Positions 8,730 to 17,191 are shown, counted from the stretch's first letter. The stretch is 64,000 nt of DNA from an uncultured Lachnospiraceae bacterium (GCA_910585905.1 CAJUID010000002.1:142567-206566); one strand, 5' to 3'. Made by a program: numbers and translations. Notes: a model not told the origin generated them from the sequence alone.

Positions 8730-9266
8730 CTACCTCCAGCAAAGTTCCCTTAATACTTCTAAATATAGTTCCTTATCCCATCTTGGTACAATATCAAATT
8801 CCTCAAATTCTCCATAACCTTGTGTCTTTTGATATCCTCTATAGCCTGCTCTGATTGCCTGCGCAAAAATATCTAAACAGGTTCCATCAAGATAGTCTAA
8901 ATCTCCATAGCACACCGTTTCAAATTGTTCCCTCATAAAATGAATTAGTTCATCATCTGTAATCTCGTCCTGCATTTCATTCTTATACAGATAAAATATT
9001 TCCTGTAACCGTATCAATGTTTCGACATAATTATTTTGTGATAAAAAGGAAGAATCACAAAACTCATAAATAATTTTAGGCAAAATGCTCTGCCCAAATT
9101 CTACCCTCCGTTCCACTTTTAATGTATTATTTTTTTCTGCAAGTAAAAGTTCTGTATCATCTTCTGACAGCACAAGCCCAAATTTTTCTGTATATTGATT
9201 TGTTTCCTGCACTTGTTTAAGCCATGTCTGACCATTCAAGAGTTCTAACCAGTTTTGACCGCCCAT
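8730..9266 (-). CDS. Protein of unknown function (DUF6323-like)
   Basis: The 178-residue, strongly acidic protein has the conserved-looking stretches LVLSEDDTELLLAEKNNTLK and QFETVCYGDLDYLDGTC. From memory this is the family named DUF6323. No signal peptide, membrane segment or known active site is seen. AAAGGAGG lies 8 bases before the ATG at 9266. It heads a two-gene unit with the DUF6179-like gene. The promoter probably lies in the AT-rich stretch at 9280-9310. The pairing across genomes suggests one complex or pathway, but nothing here tells which. Confidence 0.6.
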   Translation of the reverse strand: MGGQNWLELLNGQTWLKQVQETNQYTEKFGLVLSEDDTELLLAEKNNTLKVERRVEFGQSILPKIIYEFCDSSFLSQNNYVETLIRLQEIFYLYKNEMQDEITDDELIHFMREQFETVCYGDLDYLDGTCLDIFAQAIRAGYRGYQKTQGYGEFEEFDIVPRWDKELYLEVLRELCWR

Positions 9267-9322
9267 ACACATTCCTCCTTTGGAATATATAGTATAATCC
9301 CGAACAGGAAACAGTACAAGTC

Positions 9323-9398
9323 TTGAATTATAAGGGTTTTTTTGGTATAATAGTAATATAGGGAAGTGGTGTGGACACCTCTTCCCTTAAATTTTTTT
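9323..9398 (+). promoter_or_regulatory. Promoter followed at once by a terminator hairpin (possible tiny RNA)
   Basis: TTGAAT (9323-9328), 17 bases, TATAAT (9346-9351), then a hairpin AGGGAAG...CTTCCCT (9360-9387) and a T run (9392-9398). The predicted transcript is only about 40 bases. The rest of the gap 9267-9812 holds no gene I can support. Confidence 0.4.
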
Positions 9399-9812
9399 GA
9401 TTTTATTTTACCATAAACATATCTGGTGTTCAAATTTTTGATTTATTCCGTTTAACTGTCAAGTCTAACTCCAATTCTTAACAGGGAGGGCAATTACTTA
9501 TAAGGTCTTGTTATCTCTTGGTTCAGCTTCAATTACAATTCTTCATGTTGGGTTTATCGTATATATAATATTAATTATGGTATTGCTTTGCTTAATAAAA
9601 TCAGTGTACAAAACGAAATAAAGGATGAGAGGGGATATGTGGAAGGCAATTATGAAAGAGGTTTTAGTCAACTTGCTAAAACAAAGGATTGGTGGTATAC
9701 TTTTTGCTGTTACATAATTCAGCAAGAATTAGCAAAAGCCTATTTTTCCGTACATTGTGAGCAAAATGCAAGTTTGCAGCGGGAAGTTTGATTTTGCAGA
9801 AATGGGGAATAT

Positions 9813-10010
9813 ATGAAGTTATATACAGAGTTAAATGCGCAGGAAAAATTTAAACGAACCTTGCATTCTGCGCCGTTTTGTTTGATTATTATAGCGATTC
9901 TCTTATTTGTTGGGGATCGTGATATGTTCAGTGTAGTATCTGCTGCTGCTCTTTTCGTTTTATATCTGGTGCAATTTCTTTATACTTACAAAAAATCAAA
10001 AGAAAAATAG
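9813..10010 (+). CDS. Small membrane protein of unknown function
   Basis: A 65-residue product with two hydrophobic segments (about residues 21-34 and 38-56) and a basic tail, KKSKEK. GGGGA lies 5 bases before the ATG, which supports translation. No family is recognised. It stops 8 bases before the end of the convergent radical SAM gene, and no terminator is evident between them. Confidence 0.5.
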   Translation: MKLYTELNAQEKFKRTLHSAPFCLIIIAILLFVGDRDMFSVVSAAALFVLYLVQFLYTYKKSKEK

Positions 10011-10018
10011 CGAGAGTA

Positions 10019-10903
10019 TTACTTAGTATTAAAATTCCAGAGAGTTAATTGTTCCGTGGTGTTTTTTTCTTCAAAGGTTTGCAGATAATGAAATATCTGT
10101 TCATTATTATGAACAATTCCATATTGACTGCATTTTTGGTGAAATAGCTTCATTAACTGCTTGCTATTGGGGCTTTCTACTATATATTGGTTTCCATATG
10201 TCTGTATGTATTTTTCTTTTAATTGTGGAAATAGGAGGTCTAATTGCTTATAGAAGTATTCTCTGTTTCCCTCACGGAGCGTCAGTCCCATGCCAAAGCA
10301 AATAATACCATATACTTTAGCTTCAATACACATATCTAAAATGCCGGAAATATTTTCTTTTGTATCATTTATAAATGGCAAAATTGGAGTCATCCACACA
10401 ACAGTGGGGATTCCTGTGTCGCGTAGTCTCTTTAAGGCTGCAAATCGTTCTTTTGTTGTACTCACATTTGGCTCGATTTTTCTGCACAGATTTTCGTCAT
10501 AAGTAGTTAATGTCATTTGTACAACACATTTTGTTTTTTCGTGTATTTTTTGTAAAAGGTCCAAATCCCGCAAAATACGGTCTGATTTTGTAATAACGGT
10601 AAATCCAAAGCCGTACTCTTCGATTAATTGCAGCGCTTTTCTAACATTCCTGATTTCCATTTCCAAAGGGATATAGGGGTCTGTCATAGAGCCTGTACCT
10701 ATCATACATTTTTTTCGTTTATGTCGAAGGGCATAGCTTAATAGGTCAATTGCATTTTCCTTTACTTCAATATCTTCAAAAGCATGTTCGATGTGATAGC
10801 ACTTGCTTCTAGAATCACAGTAAATACACCCATGCGAACAGCCACGGTATAAGTTCATTCCATTTTTTGAAGATAAGATTCCTTTTGCGGTTACAACATG
10901 CAT
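10019..10903 (-). CDS. Radical SAM protein of the spore-photoproduct-lyase-like (SPL) group
   Basis: From the ATG at 10903 (AAGGAGG 7 bases upstream) the protein is 294 residues. Cys22, Cys26 and Cys29 in GCSHGCIYC form the CX3CX2C site for the 4Fe-4S cluster that cleaves S-adenosylmethionine. The rest, with GTGSMTDPYIPLE and TVITKSDRILRDL, follows the SPL-type radical SAM proteins often annotated as Rv2578c-like. True spore photoproduct lyase has a distinct Cys near the C-terminus and a longer N-terminus, so DNA repair is not implied. It stands alone, divergent from nothing but followed upstream by the WYL regulator on the same strand. Confidence 0.82.
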   Translation of the reverse strand: MHVVTAKGILSSKNGMNLYRGCSHGCIYCDSRSKCYHIEHAFEDIEVKENAIDLLSYALRHKRKKCMIGTGSMTDPYIPLEMEIRNVRKALQLIEEYGFGFTVITKSDRILRDLDLLQKIHEKTKCVVQMTLTTYDENLCRKIEPNVSTTKERFAALKRLRDTGIPTVVWMTPILPFINDTKENISGILDMCIEAKVYGIICFGMGLTLREGNREYFYKQLDLLFPQLKEKYIQTYGNQYIVESPNSKQLMKLFHQKCSQYGIVHNNEQIFHYLQTFEEKNTTEQLTLWNFNTK

Positions 10904-11021
10904 TTGGACCCTCCTTATTTTTATTACCATAACATAAATACTATTTTAATATCAAATATAAATAGTAATCATACTAATGTGATTGTTGATAAGCTTCTAA
11001 AAATTTTATGCACATCCTTAA

Positions 11022-11918
11022 TTATGATTTGTTTTTTTCATATATCAATTTAGCCTGTTTTGCCAAAATTTCTTTTAAATATATAGGTGAAAGAACATCT
11101 ACCTTTGTGCCGAATGATAGAAGAAAGCCAATCAGCCATGTATCTTCTGGCATTTTTGCAGAAACAATAAAATCTCCATTTGCCTGTTGTTGCACTTGTG
11201 TTTTATCAAACTCGTCATAAACACGGTATGCCATTTCTTTTGGAAAGCGGAGCACTATCAGATTATAATCCTCTTCTGCAGTGTCTATGGGCTGGGGAAA
11301 AACACAATGCGGAAATGTCTCATTTAAAATTTCTAAGTCTAAAATACGGTTTAATTTGAAGATCCGCCAGTCCTGCTTATTTGTACAAAATGCTTTTAAA
11401 TACCATGCTTTTGCTTTGTATGTGAGTTTTAATGGATGCACGACACGTTCGCTTGTTACTTCATAGGAATTTGCGTAGATTATTTTCACACAATTACAGT
11501 GAATGATTGCTGATTTCAATAAATCGAATTTATTATTATCAAATAATTTATTGCCCCATCTGGAAAAATCAACTTCAAGCCAATTCTCAGAACTGACATT
11601 GAATATTGCGGAAAGTTTCTGTAATGTTTGGCTGTTGTTCGTATTCTGTGTGGTGTTGATACTCTGAAGTGCGGTCAGGATTTCTTGTTTTTCCTCCTTG
11701 GACAATATTGCTTTATCTAAAACATAATTATTCATTAAATGAATACCACCGTTTCTTCCTGGTTCTGCATAAACAGGGATGCCTGCCCCGCTTAGGGCAT
11801 CAATATCTCTGTAAATTGTGCGAACTGACACTTCAAACTTTTCCGCTAATTCTGGGGCGGTAGCTTGTCCTTTATCAAGTAGGTAGTATACGATTTTAAA
11901 TAATCTGCTTTCGTGCAT
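11022..11918 (-). CDS. YafY-type transcriptional regulator with HTH and WYL domains
   Basis: The 298-residue protein starts at the ATG at 11918, 8 bases after TAAGGAGG. Residues 1-60 form a DeoR-like winged helix (ATAPELAEKFEVSVRTIYRD). A WYL domain follows at about 130-215 with KAWYLKAFC. WYL domains bind small molecules or nucleic acids and control regulators in stress and phage-defence settings. The neighbours do not reveal a target; the closest candidates are the radical SAM gene downstream and its own promoter. Confidence 0.85.
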   Translation of the reverse strand: MHESRLFKIVYYLLDKGQATAPELAEKFEVSVRTIYRDIDALSGAGIPVYAEPGRNGGIHLMNNYVLDKAILSKEEKQEILTALQSINTTQNTNNSQTLQKLSAIFNVSSENWLEVDFSRWGNKLFDNNKFDLLKSAIIHCNCVKIIYANSYEVTSERVVHPLKLTYKAKAWYLKAFCTNKQDWRIFKLNRILDLEILNETFPHCVFPQPIDTAEEDYNLIVLRFPKEMAYRVYDEFDKTQVQQQANGDFIVSAKMPEDTWLIGFLLSFGTKVDVLSPIYLKEILAKQAKLIYEKNKS

Positions 11919-12189
11919 TGCCATTTCCTCCTTAAGAATAGAATAGCATTTAAATCCTGCCATGTTATGTCAAGATTTATTATATCCATAGATGTTCTTG
12001 GTGGCAACAGTTTGTTGCTATTCTTGGTTGTCATTTGTCAAGCGATGTCTTTTCCGCCTGTGGCACAGGTCGTTGCTTTGGCAGAGTAATCAAATAAAGT
12101 AATAGTCCAGTCTAATATTTGATACAATACTGTGAGGTTGCATATGGCACGCTAAACTGTAAAGTTTTTTATAGACAAAATAGGGTTTC

Positions 12190-12240
12190 TTGACTTATGT
12201 ATCAATTTGATATATAATAAATATATCAGATTGATACATA
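12190..12240 (+). promoter_or_regulatory. padR promoter overlapped by a long symmetrical operator
   Basis: TTGACT (12190-12195), 17 bases, TATAAT (12213-12218). The outer arms TATGTATCAA (12196-12205) and TTGATACATA (12231-12240) and the inner arms TGATATAT (12208-12215) and ATATATCA (12221-12228) share one centre at 12218, exactly on the -10 element. This ATGTATCAA/TTGATACAT-type dyad is the form of PadR operators, so the padR gene at 12445 probably represses itself. Confidence 0.75.
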
Positions 12241-12270
12241 GGAAGCATTATATTTGGCTCGTTGTGTGTA

Positions 12271-12365
12271 AGTCAAGTACTCCGTTGCAGGGCAACGGGG
12301 CATGATTTAGCTTCTCTAAAGGAACCATTCGGTTCCTTGGCAAGTTCCGCCCCAAGTGGCGGGGG
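12271..12365 (-). repeat. Diverged half-copy of the 144-bp repeat in the padR leader
   Basis: Read on the minus strand this stretch follows the right-hand half of the 144-bp repeat: the blocks GGGGCGGAACTTGC, GAAGCTAAATCATGCCCCG, TTGC and a final ACTTGACT all align in order. An extra hairpin, AAGGAACC/GGTTCCTT, has been inserted. It lies between the padR promoter and its start codon, so it is transcribed as a leader with three hairpins. Confidence 0.6.
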
Positions 12366-12444
12366 ATTAGAGTTCAGAATGCATCAAATGTGATACTTGT
12401 CTTGTAAACTATCCTAGGGATGATTTTAAGAAAGGAAGATAGCG

Positions 12445-12993
12445 ATGGCAACTGGGAAAAAGATAGATTGTGTGATTTTGGGTTTGCTAAGCCATGAAGA
12501 GCTAACAGGATATGAGATAAAGAAAAGAATGGACACAACACTAAAATATTTCTGGGGTGCAAGTTATGGCAGTATATACCCTGCATTGAACGATTTGGTT
12601 TATCGTGGATTGGCTACAAAACGGCAAGAGGCGGGAAATAAAAGAAATAAACTGATTTATACCATAACGGATAATGGGCGGGAATACCTCAAAGAGTGGC
12701 TGACATTGCCTGTTGAAAAAGATGAGCTTCGTTATGAGACGCTGCTTAAATTGTTTTTTGGAAATGAGCAAGGCACAGAGCAGGCATTATTACATATTAA
12801 AGCATTTGAGGAAAAAATTAAAAGGGAATTGCCAAATCTTTTGGGGGCAGAAAAAGTTCTAAAAGGATGCCTAAGTGATGATACTGCTCATAAATACTAT
12901 TTTCTCACCGTAGAATTTGGGTTAAAAACTTATCAGACTTATTTAGAATGGTGTGAGGAGGCAAAAAAAATTTTGATGGAAATGGAGGAATAG
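12445..12993 (+). CDS. PadR-family transcriptional regulator
   Basis: The 182-residue protein has the PadR winged helix at residues 1-90 (GLLSHEELTGYEIKKRMD, then YGSIYPALNDLVYRGLATK) and a C-terminal helical dimer domain (Vir_C-like). AAAGGAAGATAG precedes the ATG. It shares an operon with the membrane protein 4 bases downstream. PadR proteins commonly repress a neighbouring transporter or membrane gene together with their own gene; the dyad at 12196-12240 is the likely site. Confidence 0.88.
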   Translation: MATGKKIDCVILGLLSHEELTGYEIKKRMDTTLKYFWGASYGSIYPALNDLVYRGLATKRQEAGNKRNKLIYTITDNGREYLKEWLTLPVEKDELRYETLLKLFFGNEQGTEQALLHIKAFEEKIKRELPNLLGAEKVLKGCLSDDTAHKYYFLTVEFGLKTYQTYLEWCEEAKKILMEMEE

Positions 12994-12997
12994 ACAC

Positions 12998-13477
12998 ATG
13001 ACTGGTCATTTGGGGTTTTCATATATAGGACTGATATTTTTGCTGTTATTATTCATTCCTAATATTATTTGGACAAGAAAGAAACCGCAAGGATATACGC
13101 AGGAAAACGAAAATATAGTATTTTTGATTTTTGAAAGAGTAGGTGAAGTTTTTGCTACCATTTGTATGCTGATATTTGATGATTTTAATTTACGCGGTTG
13201 GTCAAATTGGACTTGGTGGCTTATTGTAGCCTTTGTGTTAATGGTGATGTATGAATTATGGTGGATACGCTATTTTCAGGGAGGGCAAGAATTATCAGAT
13301 TTTTATAGCGGCTTCATAGGTATACCGGTGGCAGGGGCGACATTGCCAGTAATTTCTATTTTTATACTGGGGATATATGGTAAAGTTATATGGCTTATTG
13401 TTGCTGCTATAATCTTAGGGGTTGGACATATTGGAATACATGTACAACATAGCAAAGAACTAAATATATTAAATTAA
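12998..13477 (+). CDS. Membrane protein of unknown function, co-expressed with padR
   Basis: The 159-residue protein has four likely membrane helices (about 8-22, 62-80, 105-125, 128-148) and aromatic clusters such as GWSNWTWW and YELWWIRYF. No family is recognised with certainty. Its ribosome site GGAGGAA lies within the end of padR, so the two genes are coupled. As the probable target of PadR control, it may take part in export or membrane stress, but this is inferred from context only. Confidence 0.6.
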   Translation: MTGHLGFSYIGLIFLLLLFIPNIIWTRKKPQGYTQENENIVFLIFERVGEVFATICMLIFDDFNLRGWSNWTWWLIVAFVLMVMYELWWIRYFQGGQELSDFYSGFIGIPVAGATLPVISIFILGIYGKVIWLIVAAIILGVGHIGIHVQHSKELNILN

Positions 13478-13666
13478 AGCAGCCGCGTATATTTGATTTT
13501 GGAATGTGGAATTCAGCACATCGTCATGTTATACTAAATGAGTAAGAAAATATTCTTTTATTTTGTTATATCTTGGTTTAGGAAATACAGTTGCGGATAG
13601 GTGGGTTAGGTGCGGTCTTTTTTGTTTTACCAAGGACGTTTTTAATTACAAGGGGGAATAAGAAGA

Positions 13667-14491
13667 ATGGGCAATATCGTTGTTTTAACTGGCAGTATGC
13701 GGAAAGGTGGAAATACAGATTTGCTTGCACAGGCATTTGCGGAGGGAGCGGGCAACAGTAATATAGTAGAGATAGTTTCGGTTGCGGATTATAAAGTAAA
13801 TCCCTGCATCGGCTGTAATTCATGCTTTACAAGAGAGGGAAACCAATGTTTTCAAAAGGACGATATGACAGAAATTTATACGAAGCTGAAGGTTGCTGAT
13901 ATAGTAGTAGTCGCCTCTCCAGTTTATTTTTATGGAATAAGTGCTGAATTAAAAGCGATTATTGATAGATTACATACACCTATGAGAAATGAATTTCGGG
14001 TAAAGAAGTTGGCGCTGCTATTGGTGGGGGCGGCAACATTACCAGAATTGTTTGACGCAATTAAACTGCAGTATCAACTTGTGCTTAATTTTTTTCATTT
14101 GGATAATGCAGGGATGGTGCTTGTGAGAGGGGTTAAGGATATAGGAGACATTAAGGGGACAAGGGCATTGGAGGAAGCGTATCATCTGGGAATGACGATT
14201 AATGATGAAACTCATAGTCTTGTGAAGTCAACAAAAGAGATAAGCTCTAACTTAGAATTGCTGGATCATTTAGATGAATTGCACACAACAGACTTGGGAA
14301 ATGTACGGATAAAACGGAATTTGTCTTTGGATACAGCAGATGTTGTCGCATGGTGCAAAGAAATAATACGTTCGGCTCATGCAGTTATTACAAGAAAAGG
14401 GAAAAACTGGTATATATCTGTAGATGATATTGTTATTACAGTAAATGCCCATAGTTATACAATAATAACAGCACATAGGGAGAAAAGATAA
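13667..14491 (+). CDS. Flavodoxin-fold NAD(P)H oxidoreductase fused to a DUF3781-like domain
   Basis: The 274-residue protein has an N-terminal flavodoxin-like fold (1-190): the FMN loop GSMRKGGNTDLLAQAF, a cysteine motif PCIGCNSCF, and SPVYFYGISAELKAIIDR, the pattern of NADPH-dependent FMN reductases and iron-sulfur flavoproteins. The last 80 residues (about 195-274), containing RKGKNWYISVDD and AHSYTIITAHR, resemble the DUF3781 family. AGGGGGAA precedes the ATG. An Rrf2 regulator follows after 43 bases on the same strand, suggesting redox-linked control. Confidence 0.75.
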   Translation: MGNIVVLTGSMRKGGNTDLLAQAFAEGAGNSNIVEIVSVADYKVNPCIGCNSCFTREGNQCFQKDDMTEIYTKLKVADIVVVASPVYFYGISAELKAIIDRLHTPMRNEFRVKKLALLLVGAATLPELFDAIKLQYQLVLNFFHLDNAGMVLVRGVKDIGDIKGTRALEEAYHLGMTINDETHSLVKSTKEISSNLELLDHLDELHTTDLGNVRIKRNLSLDTADVVAWCKEIIRSAHAVITRKGKNWYISVDDIVITVNAHSYTIITAHREKR

Positions 14492-14534
14492 GCATTATGA
14501 GATATGAAAGTGTTAAGTAGAAATGAGGTGTAAT

Positions 14535-14969
14535 ATGCAGATATCAAGCAGATTTACGATTGCTGTCCATGTTCTGATATGTATAGAAACATTTAAAAAC
14601 GATTATAAGGTTACGAGTGATTTCCTTGCGTCAAGTGTTAATGTAAACCCTGTTGTTATAAGGCGTTTGTTACAGCAGCTAAAAAAGGCAGGACTAATCA
14701 ATGTTAAGCGGGGAAGTGGGGGAACAGATATAGAAAAACCATTAAATGAAATTACATTATTGGATTTGTATCATGCAGTAGAATGTGTGGAAGATGGAAA
14801 TCTTTTTCATTTCCATGAAAGTCCTAATCAACTTTGTCCTGTAGGGAAAAATATTCATTCACTTTTAGATGTAAGGCTGGAAGAAATACAAAAAGCGATG
14901 GAAGAAGAAATGAGGTCAGTGTCAATACAGGATATCATGAATGACGCAAAGGAATTGATACAGATGTAA
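14535..14969 (+). CDS. Rrf2-family transcriptional regulator
   Basis: The 144-residue protein begins MQISSRFTIAVHVLICIE, the standard Rrf2 opening; GAGGTG lies just upstream of the ATG at 14535, favouring it over the ATG four codons earlier. The winged helix is at 1-70. The three-Cys cluster site of IscR/NsrR is absent (only one Cys, in LCPVGKN, at that location), so it is closer to the YwnA/CymR-like members and probably does not bind an iron-sulfur cluster. The perfect dyad at 15052-15088, in front of the cupin gene, is a good candidate target. Confidence 0.82.
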   Translation: MQISSRFTIAVHVLICIETFKNDYKVTSDFLASSVNVNPVVIRRLLQQLKKAGLINVKRGSGGTDIEKPLNEITLLDLYHAVECVEDGNLFHFHESPNQLCPVGKNIHSLLDVRLEEIQKAMEEEMRSVSIQDIMNDAKELIQM

Positions 14970-15028
14970 TATTTTCCACAGTTTTGGAAGGCAATTGCTG
15001 TATATTTTCTAATTACGCGTTGTAACTA

Positions 15029-15088
15029 TTGACAGTACAACAAAAGTGTGCTACATTCATTGTATCAATTGATGTTACAATGAATGTA
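15029..15088 (+). promoter_or_regulatory. Promoter with a perfect 13-bp dyad in front of the cupin gene
   Basis: TTGACA (15029-15034), 17 bases, TACATT (15052-15057). The arms TACATTCATTGTA (15052-15064) and TACAATGAATGTA (15076-15088) are perfectly inverted around 11 bases, and the left arm contains the -10 element. A protein bound there would block transcription. The Rrf2 product of the preceding gene is the obvious candidate. Confidence 0.75.
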
Positions 15089-15102
15089 TGGAGGTAAAGA
15101 TT

Positions 15103-15459
15103 ATGGAAAATTTTAGTAAGGTTAGTGTGGCGCAGGATGCAAGGACAGAGCTTCATGACAAACTTTCTTTAACAGGGGCAGAGATTAGTATTAACAGTTT
15201 GCCGGCAGGGGCAAGTGTGCCTTTTATTCATTCTCATAAGAACAATGAAGAAATATATGCTGTTCTTGAGGGAAAAGGAAAAGTAGTTATTGATGGCGAA
15301 GATCTAGAGCTTGCGGCTGGAGATTGGATTCGCATTTCTCCTGCAGGAAAGAGACAGTTTTTTGCAGCAGAAGATTCTGCAATTAGTTTCGTATGTATTC
15401 AGGTGAAAGAAAATTCCCTTGGGAATTATACCGTGGATGATGCGGTGGTCGAGAACTAA
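15103..15459 (+). CDS. Small cupin-domain protein
   Basis: The 118-residue product is a single cupin barrel: motif 1 FIHSHKNNEEIYAVLEGKG supplies two His and one Glu for a metal, and motif 2 is LAAGDWIRISPAGKRQF. The ATG at 15103 follows TGGAGGTAAAGATT; the earlier in-frame start lies inside the operator. Such small cupins bind a metal and a small ligand, but the reaction is unknown. The gene is alone behind a strongly symmetrical operator, so it is probably induced by the signal read by the Rrf2 regulator. Confidence 0.8.
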   Translation: MENFSKVSVAQDARTELHDKLSLTGAEISINSLPAGASVPFIHSHKNNEEIYAVLEGKGKVVIDGEDLELAAGDWIRISPAGKRQFFAAEDSAISFVCIQVKENSLGNYTVDDAVVEN

Positions 15460-15638
15460 AAAGTGAATTATGACATCCCGGTTTAGCCCTCTACGAAGTA
15501 ATGCTGTTTACTACTGTGTATTTAGCGATTTTTTGATATATTGCATAGATAGGTAAAATATTATTCAAAAAAGTGCTATTATCAAATAGTTTATGGTATA
15601 ATTCCTTTAACAAATCTGCATTTGGAGGGATACTGACA

Positions 15639-16001
15639 ATGAAATTAAAGAACATTTTGATTGTTGTTAAAGATATAGAAAAATCAAAACAATTTTACCA
15701 TGATTTGTTTGGTCTTGAGATGGTGCTTGACAATGATGGCAATATGATTTTGACGGAAGGTCTTGTACTCCAGGATGAAAAAATTTGGAAAAAGTTTTTG
15801 GGAAAAGATATTATTCCGAAAAGTAATTCTTGTGAACTGTATTTTGAAGAACAAGATATAGAAGCATTTATTGAAAAATTGGATAAAACGTATCCCTCAA
15901 TTCAATACGTCAATCGACTTATGACGCATAGCTGGGGACAAAAGGTAATCCGTTTTTACGATTTAGACGGTAATTTGATTGAGGTAGGAACACCTATGTA
16001 A
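15639..16001 (+). CDS. VOC (glyoxalase/bleomycin-resistance) family protein
   Basis: The 120-residue protein shows the two beta-alpha-beta units of the vicinal-oxygen-chelate fold: KNILIVVKDIEKSKQFYHDL at the start and FYDLDGNLIEVGTPM at the end, the latter with the usual metal-ligand Glu. TTGGAGGG lies 9 bases before the ATG at 15639; the frame extends 22 codons further without a ribosome site. Substrate unknown. It is monocistronic. Confidence 0.8.
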   Translation: MKLKNILIVVKDIEKSKQFYHDLFGLEMVLDNDGNMILTEGLVLQDEKIWKKFLGKDIIPKSNSCELYFEEQDIEAFIEKLDKTYPSIQYVNRLMTHSWGQKVIRFYDLDGNLIEVGTPM

Positions 16002-16096
16002 TGCGGCACAGTCTACTACAATAGGTACACTTATAATTGTATGTAGCGAACTGATTTGCAACTAACAAGCGTAACGCTTATTTCCTTGAAAATATA

Positions 16097-16125
16097 GTGG
16101 GTATAGGGAAACCTCTTGCCCACTG
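16097..16125 (+). terminator. Hairpin in the gap before the DUF3267 gene
   Basis: AGTGGG...CCCACT with an inner GG-gaaa-CC turn forms a short hairpin followed by a weak T stretch. It may end the VOC gene. The rest of the gap 16002-16294 shows only a TATAAT element near 16243. Confidence 0.4.
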
Positions 16126-16294
16126 TGATTTCTTGCTATAAACAAAAATAGAACAAGGCCTTTTACATTCCTAAAGCCTACATCTTACGAAGAAAAAGAA
16201 TAGGTGTTTGGGATAGATAGTAGAAATTTTGCATTTTTATGCTATAATTCGTTATAAAAGGTGAATACAAATATTAAAGGAGCGAAAGATTTCA

Positions 16295-16897
16295 ATGTCA
16301 CACATAAAATGGGTTGGTATAATCAATAGTGAAATAGCAGATTATCAAAAAGGAAATCTGGATTGTAGAGCAAAGAAAATGGCGTTGCCTACTACGATGA
16401 AAGAAATGATGATAAAGGCATTGCCATTTGCAGTTGTTCCATTTACTGTGGTTTTTTTATCTATTTTTCTTAAAACTTTTCTTGCTGGAGAAAGGATTAT
16501 ATCCCCTGTATTTTTTGTTATTGGATTTATTGCTGGCTTTCTTGGATTGATTGTCCACGAATGGTTACACGCTATTGTATATCCTGCAAACGCAACTGTT
16601 TATATAGGGTTTCATCTGAAGTCTTTTGCCGCTGTTGCTTTGGTATCTTATCCATTGAAAAAATGGAGATTTATCCTGATGTCTTTACTTCCTTTGTTAT
16701 TAGGGATTGTGCCTATTGTGCTGTTTTTGTTTAGCCCTATTGCTTGGAAGTCTTGGAATGGTTTTTTGTTTGGCTTTTCAATAATGGGACTTATCAGTCC
16801 GTATCCAGATTACTTTAATGTTTATCAAGTGATAAAGCAAACTCCGCCTAAATGTTACATTCAGAACTACAATGATGAGACATATTGGATTGAATAA
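16295..16897 (+). CDS. DUF3267-type membrane metalloprotease-like protein
   Basis: The 200-residue protein has four or more hydrophobic segments. The motif VHEWLHA at about residues 88-94 gives the zinc-binding HExxH, placed between membrane helices as in DUF3267 proteins, relatives of site-2-type membrane proteases. A late motif (PYPDYFNVYQV) resembles the family's second conserved region. Ribosome site AAGGAG lies 11 bases upstream. Proteolysis has not been shown for the family to my knowledge. No partner gene is obvious. Confidence 0.75.
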   Translation: MSHIKWVGIINSEIADYQKGNLDCRAKKMALPTTMKEMMIKALPFAVVPFTVVFLSIFLKTFLAGERIISPVFFVIGFIAGFLGLIVHEWLHAIVYPANATVYIGFHLKSFAAVALVSYPLKKWRFILMSLLPLLLGIVPIVLFLFSPIAWKSWNGFLFGFSIMGLISPYPDYFNVYQVIKQTPPKCYIQNYNDETYWIE

Positions 16898-16931
16898 TTA
16901 TCTTAAATTTTAGAAAGAGGACAATATAGAG

Positions 16932-17191
16932 ATTTTCCCCAAAAATTAAGGATTATTTTAGTGGGATAGATTATCTTGCAAATATTTTTTGTGATAATAA
17001 TCTTACAAATGGGAGGATTTATCCCATTATGGTTTTCAGATAGTAAAACCAAAATAATCTGTATTGTTATGGCAGTATATCTTTCAATTAATACAATTAT
17101 GAATCTTATTTCCAGCAGTAATAAAGAAAAGTATATAATGACACCTCTTTCTGCAATTTCATCAATATGCTTTTGGATAACGGGACTGTAA
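16932..17191 (+). pseudogene. Decayed small membrane protein gene with a frameshift
   Basis: One frame reads SPKIKDYFSGIDYLANIF up to about 17000; the next frame, from about 16988 on, continues FFVIIILQMGGFIPLWFSDS and runs to 17191 with three hydrophobic stretches. The switch falls at the T run near 16983-16990. No start codon with a ribosome site is present for either part. I read it as a single former gene broken by an indel; a genuine 71-residue protein from the TTG at 16976 is the alternative. Confidence 0.4.

Noticed and set aside
9588..9791. 67-codon frame before the small membrane protein gene
   Set aside because: TTG start without a ribosome site and no recognisable family; a decayed gene is possible but cannot be supported.
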